Origin: a virus
DNA: 20,720 nucleotides
Strand: one strand, 5' to 3'
Virus record (IMG/VR): IMGVR_UViG_3300037119_009977
Location: 1 to 20,720 of that record
The notes beneath the pieces were generated by a model. The model searched no databases. It was not told where the DNA came from and saw only the letters and a program-made list of their open reading frames with translations. Positions within the stretch are counted from its first letter, which is position 1; each line of letters begins with the position of its first letter. The translations under genes were made by a program, and so were the position numbers. Of this stretch, positions 1-4,018 are shown one piece after another.

Positions 1-359
1 AGATCATAGTCACCCGTGAGGCGATAGTTGAGGGTTTGGCTCAGGATGCGACGGTATGAATGATACGCGAGGATGTGTTTGCAGAAGTACCCGGGCGGAT
101 CCTCGTGCAAGGGCGTTCGGTTGTGCTCGAAGTCGGGGCAAGTGCAAGCGGAGTGACCAAACGGGCAACCTACCAGATAAGAGTTGGCGGGGTTGGCGGC
201 GGAGATGAAGCGCCAGGGATCTTTCGCGGTGTCGATCGATGTATTCACGTCTTCAAGAATCGTGGCGGCTTTGTCCAGTCGGCTCCCCAAGTATTTGAAA
301 CGGGCGCGGGCTGCGTTCAGGGTCGATGTGATTTCGATGGCGGTCGGTTGGTAGATCAT
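1..359 (-). CDS. SWIM zinc-finger protein, N-terminal part (gene crosses the circular join)
   Basis: Joined to 20272-20720, this makes a 226-aa protein starting at the ATG at 359-357. An AAAGGAG ribosome site lies 8 bases upstream and overlaps the stop codon of the preceding gene, so the two are translated together. The zinc finger is visible: C72-x-C74, 18 residues, then C93-K-H95 followed by ILAY, which is the CxCxnCxH signature of SWIM domains. Residues 1-59 are helical and charged, with no domain I recognise. SWIM fingers are known to bind DNA or protein partners, in recombination-linked Shu2/SWS1 proteins, transposases and SWI/SNF-like proteins. A role in phage recombination or in binding nucleic acid is inference. 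The finger is close to certain; the function is not known. It is the second gene of a three-gene minus-strand operon. Confidence 0.88.
   Translation of the reverse strand, partial: MIYQPTAIEITSTLNAARARFKYLGSRLDKAATILEDVNTSIDTAKDPWRFISAANPANSYLVGCPFGHSACTCPDFEHNRTPLHEDPPGYFCKHILAYHSYRRILSQTLNYRLTGDYD
2..127. repeat. Terminal direct repeat, left copy (circular join)
   Basis: These 126 bases are identical to the last 126 bases of the window. A minus-strand gene reads in frame through the join. The simplest explanation is an assembly overlap of a circular or circularly permuted genome of about 20,593 bp. Base 1 (a) does not match its counterpart at 20594 (c), so the exact match stops one base short of the edge. 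A genuine short terminal redundancy of a linear virion genome would look the same. Confidence 0.93.
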
Positions 360-371
360 CGGTGTGCTCCT

Positions 372-833
372 TTAGGCGTGATAAGGTACTTTGGACTCGT
401 CGAATTTGGTGTATTCTTTGGCATAGTTCAGGAGGGCGGGGTAGTCGTGGATCATTTGCGCCGGCGGGGCGGACGGGGCAAGGCGGAACAAGCGCATGGC
501 GGGGACGCGGCCATAAGTTTCACCCGGGACCGGCTCCGTCATGGCGACAAAAGCGTCAAGCGTGTCCCAATCAAAGCTAGAGTAGATTCGGCCGTCGCGC
601 ACGACAGAAACAACGATGTCGGATCCAGCGTGGCTGATGATGCAGATCTTCCCAACGTGATGCAGCTGGTGTTCACCTGCAGGGCGGGAGGGTGGTTCGG
701 GGATCGTGAGGGTCGGCGACGCGGGGCGCAAGGTCGTGGTGATCTCTGCAAGGGTGACAACTTCAGGCGTGGGATCGGGTTCAAGCGAAAAAAGATCGGA
801 CTGGCGGTGGGTCGGGTATCGTCGTGGTTTCAT
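372..833 (-). CDS. Hypothetical protein, first gene of the SWIM operon
   Basis: A 153-aa protein of a family I do not recognise. The ATG at 833 is preferred because GGAG sits 6 bases upstream. An in-frame ATG at 845 has no such site, and the more distant one at 917 lies upstream of the promoter. The N-terminal half is basic and then proline/threonine-rich (several P-rich stretches to about residue 55), probably disordered. The C-terminal half (about 60-153) looks folded, with alternating hydrophobic beta-type segments (KICIISH, IVVSVV). It is separated by 12 bp from the SWIM gene and lies 36 bases or so downstream of the predicted start site of the 876-904 promoter. No cysteine cluster, membrane segment or signal peptide is present. 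It could be a regulator or an early anti-host protein, but nothing decides this. Confidence 0.72.
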   Translation of the reverse strand: MKPRRYPTHRQSDLFSLEPDPTPEVVTLAEITTTLRPASPTLTIPEPPSRPAGEHQLHHVGKICIISHAGSDIVVSVVRDGRIYSSFDWDTLDAFVAMTEPVPGETYGRVPAMRLFRLAPSAPPAQMIHDYPALLNYAKEYTKFDESKVPYHA

Positions 834-875
834 TGTCGGCTCCATGTAGCGGCTATGTGCGAGTGTCACAGCACA

Positions 876-904
876 AGTGTACCACAAAACCGCACAAAAA
901 ACAA
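876..904 (-). promoter_or_regulatory. Promoter PA of the SWIM operon
   Basis: On the minus strand: TTGTTT (904-899), a 17-base spacer, then TACACT (881-876), with TG one base before the -10 (extended -10). Transcription should start near 869 and run into the gene beginning at 833. The element is a near duplicate of promoter PB at 1828-1856, which lies inside the T-free island. Confidence 0.7.
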
Positions 905-908
905 GGTG

Positions 909-927
909 CGACAGCAAACCGACAGCA
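909..927 (-). promoter_or_regulatory. Two phased TGCTGTCG repeats upstream of PA
   Basis: Two direct copies of TGCTGTCG (minus strand; 909-916 and 920-927) are spaced 11 bp apart, one helical turn. The first lies 4 bases upstream of the -35 hexamer. The same motif in the same position upstream of PB suggests a common binding site for a regulator acting on one face of the helix. Confidence 0.5.
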
Positions 928-959
928 AAGGATCGCAGCGTCAGCGGGCCAGGACGGGG

Positions 960-1029
960 AAAAAATTTTGAATGTTGTCCACCTCCTGGCTTTCATCTAC
1001 TCGCCTCTCTCCGTGGACAACATTCAAAA
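960..1029 (-). terminator. Long perfect hairpin with T-tract, minus-strand terminator
   Basis: A perfect 17-bp inverted repeat (966-982 with 1013-1029) encloses a 30-base pyrimidine-rich loop. Read on the minus strand, the stem is followed by six T (965-960). It lies downstream of the T-free island and upstream of promoter PA, so it would stop transcripts leaving the island before they enter the SWIM operon. The large loop is unusual for a terminator, and a protein-binding or replication role is possible. Confidence 0.5.
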
Positions 1030-1090
1030 AAACTTCCTCTGCTCTCCTCCTCGGGATTACGGCGACAGGCGGCCAGTGGAGATCATCACG

Positions 1091-1156
1091 CGAGCGGAGC
1101 GAGCCGCCGGCAGCGCCGGCGAAACCGAGCGGAGCGAGGCGGCGGCAGCGCCGGCG
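1091..1156. repeat. 31-bp direct repeat, two copies
   Basis: Bases 1091-1121 and 1126-1156 are near identical (differences only in the middle; both begin CGAGCGGAGCGAG and end CAGCGCCGGCG), with a 35-bp period. They sit at the left edge of the T-free island, just beyond the predicted RNA terminator. Role unknown. Confidence 0.8.
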
Positions 1157-1200
1157 GACGGCAGCGGCGAGCGCGGGCCACGACACCCAGGCGGGAGGGC

Positions 1201-1233
1201 AAAAAAAAGCGCCGCGGGGAACACCCACGGCGC
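1201..1233 (-). terminator. Intrinsic terminator of the adenine-free RNA
   Basis: On the minus strand a 10-bp stem (1233-1224 with 1218-1209, one G-U pair) closes a 5-base loop and is followed directly by eight T (1208-1201). This is a textbook Rho-independent terminator, and its RNA contains no adenine. It is oriented to end transcripts from promoter PB. Confidence 0.78.
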
Positions 1234-1821
1234 GGACCCAAACCAAACCGACGCGCTAGCAAGCGCAGGCGCCGAGGACACCGGCAGCGGCAGCGGCAGC
1301 AGCCACCCCACCAGAGACCGGCACCAGGGCGGGAACGAAACCCGGGACCACAGCGACCGGCACAGAGACGACCCAGACCCCACCGCGCCAGGGCGACCGG
1401 CGGACCACACAAACACCGGCGCCCGAGCGAGGACCCCAACGCACGGCAAACACGCGGGCGGCAGACAACGACCGGAACGCGCAGACGAGGACCGCACCCG
1501 AGAACGACCGCGAGGACGGGCGCAGGACCACACCGGCAAGACCGCCAGCACGAAAGGCAGACCACAGCACGCGCACAGGGGACGGGGCGACAGGACCGAC
1601 CGGCACGACAGGACGGCGACCCCAAAACGGAACCGACGCGCCCAAGCGGACCCAAAGCGGGACCGAAACGGCAGCGGCAGGACGGGACGAAACACCCAAA
1701 GAGGACGCACCCCACGAAACAACGCGCACGACAGGACGAAACGACCGAAACGAGCGGAAAGGCAGACGAGACACAGGACCCCCAAAGAGAAGAACAACAG
1801 CGCCAGAGAACCGAAACCCAC
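1201..1821 (-). ncRNA. Candidate ~620-nt adenine-free noncoding RNA
   Basis: The unit is bounded by promoter PB (-10 at 1833-1828, start near 1821) and the intrinsic terminator at 1233-1201. The predicted transcript of about 620 nt contains one adenine, at 1257 (within GCTAGC), and is otherwise only G, C and U. No credible protein is encoded: there is no ATG, all frames are open for compositional reasons, and any translation would use only F, L, S, C, W, P, R, V, A and G. I know of no RNA family with this composition. Large phage RNAs such as GOLLD and ROOL have ordinary base content. The promoter shares sequence and phased upstream repeats with that of the SWIM operon, so the RNA is probably made at the same time. 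Ends and existence are inferred; no function is known. Confidence 0.55.
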
Positions 1822-1827
1822 ACAACA

Positions 1828-1856
1828 AGTATAGCACAAGACCGCACAAAAAGCAA
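1828..1856 (-). promoter_or_regulatory. Promoter PB of the adenine-free RNA
   Basis: On the minus strand: TTGCTT (1856-1851), 17-base spacer, TATACT (1833-1828). The only two adenines on the minus strand between 1258 and 2123 are the two A of this -10 box, which argues that it is functional and kept by selection. It is a diverged copy of PA, with the same length, spacing and a shared spacer core TTTTTGTGCGGT. Confidence 0.75.
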
Positions 1857-1860
1857 GGGG

Positions 1861-1900
1861 GAACAGCAAACCGACAGCAAACCGACAGGAAACGACAGCA
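1861..1900 (-). promoter_or_regulatory. Four phased TGCTGTCG-type repeats upstream of PB
   Basis: Copies (minus strand) lie at 1861-1868 (degenerate), 1872-1879, 1883-1890 (TCCTGTCG) and 1893-1900, spaced 11, 11 and 10 bp. The array begins 4 bases upstream of the -35, exactly as at PA. Helical phasing suggests cooperative binding of a regulator. Further TCCTGTCG copies occur inside the RNA region (1588-1595, 1606-1613, 1729-1736). Confidence 0.5.
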
Positions 1901-1930
1901 CAAGCGGCGACGGGCGGCGGACACCCAGGA

Positions 1931-1963
1931 CGCAAGCAAGACACAAAGCCGCAAGCAAGACAC
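1931..1963. repeat. 14-bp direct repeat in the T-free island
   Basis: CGCAAGCAAGACAC occurs at 1931-1944 and 1950-1963, a 19-bp period, upstream of PB. The two copies are exact. Role unknown. Confidence 0.8.
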
Positions 1964-2123
1964 CACAGCGGAGACACCCGGCAGAGCGGGCACGGGCGCG
2001 GGGCAGGCACGCCCAAGAAGCCGCGCAGAAGCAGAAAAGCCAAGCGCGGAGCCCGACAGCAACGACGACGAGCGCACCCGGGGAAGCAGGACGCAACGAC
2101 GCGAAAAACCCACCCCCCCCCGC

Positions 2124-2398
2124 TTTAGAATTCTGGGGACTGTCCAAACGGCGCCGGAGATTTGGGCGGAGCACCCTGGTTTCCCTGAACCCGAACGCTT
2201 TACATCTTTCTACGGTTCAGAGGCCCGGGAAGCGCGGAGATACGTTGCCAACGTTCTGGTCGATAGCAAAAGGTGGCCTACCAACCACTTACGAACAGAG
2301 GTGTACTTCCCTTAGAGACTCGCTTGATCGGAGGAATATCAGTTACTTAGATACCACTGTTTATTCTAAAAAAAACGGGAAAGCGGCCTAGAAAACAA
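2124..2398 (+). other. Unassigned stretch; possible coding remnant ending at 2315
   Basis: Base composition returns to normal here. One + strand frame ending in TAG at 2313-2315 encodes a plausible protein-like tail (EIWAEHPGFPEPERF, then FYGSEAREARRYVANVL), but it has no start codon or ribosome site because it enters from the T-free island. It may be the 3' end of a gene whose front was lost or replaced. Eight A at about 2370-2377 read as a T-tract on the minus strand, but I see no clear stem before it. Confidence 0.25.
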
Positions 2399-2812
2399 TT
2401 AGCGACCATCGGCCCTCTGGGCACGAGGTACACGACGCATATACCCCTTCAACCACTCCTCAAACTGTCCCCGCGGCAACCACCACCGGCTCCCGCGCTT
2501 CTCCGCTCCCTCGATCTTCCCGCGTACAATTGCCATTCGCAGCGTCGATTCCTGGACCGTGACGCCATCCTCTGCGGCCTCTGCGCGCGCCTGATCGGCG
2601 GTGATCATTTCGTCGGGTGAGACGGCTTGTGCCGGCGGGGGTGGCGGCTGGACCACGCCATCTACTTGCAATGATTCGAGATAGGTATTGAGTCTGGCTC
2701 GCAGTAGCAATAGGTCGCGCTCATCGGCCAATAGCAGTTCATTATGACTGTCGGCGGTGCTGCGGATGATCAGCTGTCGTGTGCTGTCAACGGCGAGGAT
2801 GTGATAACTCAT
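2399..2812 (-). CDS. Excisionase-like helix-turn-helix protein
   Basis: A 137-aa protein starting at the ATG at 2812, with AGGAG 8 bases upstream; the longer in-frame start at 2851 has no such site. The N-terminal part (1-60) carries an amphipathic segment rich in leucine (ERDLLLLRARLNTYLESL), followed by a proline run. Residues about 68-125 form the DNA-binding domain: ITADQARAEAAEDGV, then STLRMAIVRGKIEGAEK, then RWWLPRGQFEEWL. This is the pattern of the Xis/MerR-type winged helix (helix_turn_helix_17), in which a short helix-turn-helix is followed by a wing and a terminal W/L helix. It may direct excision or act as a small repressor. The gene has its own consensus promoter at 2861-2889 and diverges from the lipoprotein gene. 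Which of the two HTH genes here serves as Xis cannot be decided. Confidence 0.78.
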   Translation of the reverse strand: MSYHILAVDSTRQLIIRSTADSHNELLLADERDLLLLRARLNTYLESLQVDGVVQPPPPPAQAVSPDEMITADQARAEAAEDGVTVQESTLRMAIVRGKIEGAEKRGSRWWLPRGQFEEWLKGYMRRVPRAQRADGR

Positions 2813-2860
2813 GTGTGGGCTCCTGCTGCGAATTTGCGTGTGAGTGAACAAGTTGTGCGG

Positions 2861-2889
2861 AATGTAGCATAATGTGTGCGGCGTGTCAA
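2861..2889 (-). promoter_or_regulatory. Strong promoter of the 137-aa HTH gene
   Basis: Minus strand: consensus TTGACA (2889-2884), 17-base spacer, TACATT (2866-2861). About 45 bases separate the expected start site from the ATG at 2812. Confidence 0.8.
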
Positions 2890-2919
2890 GCGTTGGGCGA
2901 GGGTCGCGTAATCAAAAAC

Positions 2920-2948
2920 TTGCGTCTCGTTCATACTCGGGATACAAT
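2920..2948 (+). promoter_or_regulatory. Promoter of the lipoprotein gene
   Basis: TTGCGT (2920-2925), 17-base spacer, TACAAT (2943-2948), about 37 bases before the predicted GTG start at 2992. It is divergent from the HTH promoter at 2861-2889, separated from it by 30 bp. Confidence 0.72.
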
Positions 2949-2991
2949 TGCAATCCCTCTTTACTGCGTCCATACCCAGGAGCGAACCCCG

Positions 2992-3399
2992 GTGCGAATC
3001 TTGTTACCGCTGCGACTGTTGCTACTGCTGATGCTGACTCTGTCAGGTTGCTGGTCCGCGCCTACCGCGCTGCAGATCTCACCTCTGCGCGCCTCTGATG
3101 CCTGGCCTCGTATGATCCTTTCCGTGCGCCTATATGATGCCACCACTGGCCGACCGGTCAACGACGGCGATATCTACTGGCTGCCGGGTGTGCAGCGACC
3201 TGTGACGGCGGCCGATCTACGCGCGCAGGATGGCTGGGGCGGCGATATCTACCTAAGTGGTGATGAGGATGGTTGGTTGATTATCCAGGCGCCGGGCTAT
3301 GAGGAGTATGCGCTGAGGGTGAAATATCAAATTGCCCGTGGGAGCCGGTGGCTTGATGTGCCGGTGCGGCTGAAGCGGATTGGCGAAGGTGGTGTGTAA
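2992..3399 (+). CDS. Small lipoprotein with a carboxypeptidase-regulatory-like fold (lysogenic cargo)
   Basis: A 135-aa protein with a GTG start at 2992, supported by AGGAG 9 bases upstream and by the signal peptide beginning exactly there. Residues 1-20 form a lipoprotein signal: basic start, leucine-rich core (RLLLLLMLT) and lipobox L17-S-G-C20. The mature part (about 35-130) has the look of a carboxypeptidase-regulatory or PEGA-like beta sandwich: SVRLYDATTGRPVNDG, then DEDGWLIIQAPGYEEY, then VPVRLKR. It would be exported, lipidated at C20 and anchored at the cell surface. It has its own promoter and is not part of the structural operon. That arrangement is typical of a prophage cargo gene altering the host surface, for instance for superinfection exclusion, but the role is inferred. 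Confidence 0.75.
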   Translation: MRILLPLRLLLLLMLTLSGCWSAPTALQISPLRASDAWPRMILSVRLYDATTGRPVNDGDIYWLPGVQRPVTAADLRAQDGWGGDIYLSGDEDGWLIIQAPGYEEYALRVKYQIARGSRWLDVPVRLKRIGEGGV

Positions 3400-3404
3400 G
3401 GGAC

Positions 3405-3433
3405 TTGACGCGCCGATTGGGCCGTGATAGGAT
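3405..3433 (+). promoter_or_regulatory. Promoter of the 70-aa HTH gene
   Basis: TTGACG (3405-3410), 17-base spacer, TAGGAT (3428-3433). It starts 6 bp after the lipoprotein stop and lies 40 bases before the ATG at 3473. Confidence 0.72.
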
Positions 3434-3472
3434 AAGCGCCAAGTTTACCAAGTTTGCCTAGGAGTGTGCGCA

Positions 3473-3685
3473 ATGGAATTAATGGAGTTGACCGCGGCTC
3501 AGGCTGGAATGGTGCTGGGGATGAGTGACGAGGCTATCCGAAATCATATCACGGCTGGACGGCTTGCGGCGAGGAGACACGGTATAAGAGGTCTTTATAA
3601 GATCATGGTCACGGATCTACGTAGCTTTGCGCGCCAATACAACTACACGGTGGATGAAGAGTACCTCTCGCGGCTGGCAAACTGA
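3473..3685 (+). CDS. Small excisionase/AlpA-like DNA-binding protein
   Basis: A 70-aa protein. The ATG at 3473 has AGGAG 9 bases upstream; the preceding in-frame GTG at 3464 overlaps that site. Residues 5-55 form a compact helix-turn-helix of the helix_turn_helix_17/Xis type: LTAAQAGMVLGMSDEAIRNHI, then TAGRLAARRHG, then YKIMVTDLRSFARQY. A 15-residue acidic tail follows. Such proteins bind and bend DNA next to attP to favour excision, or act as small regulators. The position next to the att site (3818) and integrase supports an excisionase role. It has its own promoter and is followed by a likely terminator at 3706-3749. Confidence 0.78.
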   Translation: MELMELTAAQAGMVLGMSDEAIRNHITAGRLAARRHGIRGLYKIMVTDLRSFARQYNYTVDEEYLSRLAN

Positions 3686-3705
3686 TAGCGAATTCCAATA
3701 GAAAA

Positions 3706-3749
3706 CGGCCCCGTACACCAGCCAAGATGATCGGAGCCGCTTTCTTTTT
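3706..3749 (+). terminator. Probable intrinsic terminator after the 70-aa HTH gene
   Basis: An imperfect 8-bp stem (CGGCCCCG with CGGAGCCG, one mismatch) around an 18-base loop is followed by CTTTCTTTTT. It starts 20 bases after the stop codon at 3685. Confidence 0.5.
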
Positions 3750-3751
3750 GA

Positions 3752-3813
3752 GTGCACCTTAACAACTACATAGTATATATCTGATACACGCTATGCGTTG
3801 TTTTGGTGTGCAC
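3752..3813. repeat. Large imperfect inverted repeat beside attP
   Basis: Left arm 3752-3773 and right arm 3791-3813 share GTGCAC, AACAAC and CATAG in complementary order, around a 17-base AT-rich centre. It ends 5 bp from the tRNA fragment. TCTGATAC in its centre (3780-3787) recurs in both arms of the hairpin at 3922-3956, so these could be arm-type integrase or excisionase sites. Confidence 0.55.
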
Positions 3814-3817
3814 AAGG

Positions 3818-3875
3818 GGCGCTTGATGGGGCTCGAACCCACAACATCTAGATCCACAATTTAATGCTCTGCCCC
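3818..3875 (-). other. attP candidate: 3' part of a tRNA-His gene
   Basis: On the minus strand this reads as a tRNA from the D-arm to the 3' end. In order it shows a D-arm-like GGCAGAGC, an anticodon loop TTGTGGA with anticodon GTG (His), T-stem GTGGG, T-loop TTCGAGC, T-stem CCCAT, acceptor strand CAAGCGC, and discriminator C73, which is characteristic of tRNA-His. The 5' half is missing (replaced by an A-run), so it is not a functional tRNA gene. Phages that integrate into tRNA genes carry such a 3' fragment to rebuild the gene. The integrase lies next to it. Confidence 0.82.
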
Positions 3876-3905
3876 TTTTTTTCTAGCAAGCATGCTAGAA
3901 AAAAA
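3876..3905. repeat. 13-bp perfect hairpin abutting attP
   Basis: Seven T plus CTAGCA (3876-3888) pair with TGCTAG plus seven A (3893-3905) around a 4-base loop. The T-run precedes rather than follows the stem on both strands, so it is not an ordinary terminator. It directly borders the tRNA fragment and may belong to the recombination site. Confidence 0.7.
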
Positions 3906-3921
3906 GTACATGAGAACATAT

Positions 3922-3962
3922 AGCGGAGTATCAGACTACATATCTGATACTCCGCTTTTTTT
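3922..3962 (+). terminator. Perfect 14-bp hairpin with T7, + strand terminator
   Basis: Arms 3922-3935 and 3943-3956 are perfectly complementary around a 7-base loop, followed by seven T (3956-3962). It would stop + strand transcripts from running antisense into the integrase gene. Both arms contain GTATCAGA/TCTGATAC, which also occurs at 3780-3787. Confidence 0.65.
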
Positions 3963-4002
3963 CATGTTGGGCTCCATCTCCGCCGCGAGCCCAACATGAA
4001 AA
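3959..4002. repeat. Perfect 15-bp hairpin with conserved 14-nt loop (copy 1)
   Basis: Arms 3959-3973 and 3988-4002 pair perfectly; the loop is CCATCTCCGCCGCG. A second hairpin at 6871-6910 has the identical loop on an unrelated stem. It lies 17 bases after the integrase stop codon and shares its T-tract with the adjacent terminator hairpin. Each copy is paired with a neighbouring 7-base-loop hairpin. Confidence 0.85.
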
Positions 4003-4018
4003 TTGTTTCCTTTTCCAA

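Larger units (their letters stand above)
1087..2123. other. T-free island (A-free on the minus strand)
   Basis: In 1037 bases the + strand has only three T: at 1257, 1830 and 1832. The longest T-free run is 1258-1829 (572 bases). A hand count of 1441-1560 gives 36 A, 42 C and 42 G. The sequence is not a simple repeat. Since every stop codon contains T (and its complement contains A), all six frames stay open here, which creates long spurious reading frames on both strands. Both edges are abrupt: normal T content returns at 1086 and 2124. Two of the three T are the two adenines of the PB -10 box. Confidence 0.97.

Noticed and set aside
60-971. A 303-aa + strand reading frame
   Set aside because: It is antisense to the SWIM gene and the 153-aa gene, both of which have good ribosome sites; the SWIM motif settles the strand.
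1091-1156. CRISPR-like repeat pair
   Set aside because: Only two units with a 4-base gap; no spacers of usable length and no cas genes.
1087-2123. Diversity-generating retroelement as the cause of adenine loss
   Set aside because: Adenine-to-any-base change would fit the composition, but no reverse transcriptase gene or template/variable repeat pair is present in this complete genome. A host-encoded or former element remains possible.
1057-2174. Long minus-strand reading frames (285-362 aa) across the island
   Set aside because: Without A there can be no stop codon in any minus frame, so length is uninformative. Three frames are open at once, and translations use only about ten amino acids. 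The promoter at 1828-1856 lies inside them.
824-2391. Long + strand reading frames (336 and 504 aa) across the island
   Set aside because: No T means no stop codons in any + frame. The translations are only P, H, Q, R, T, N, K, S, A, D, E and G, with no domain pattern and no good ribosome site; PB and the terminator also lie within them.
3818-3875. A complete tRNA gene
   Set aside because: The 5' acceptor strand and half of the D-arm are missing and replaced by an A-run; it is an att fragment.
3876-3905. Bidirectional terminator
   Set aside because: The T-run precedes the stem on both strands, and only A follows, so it would not terminate.
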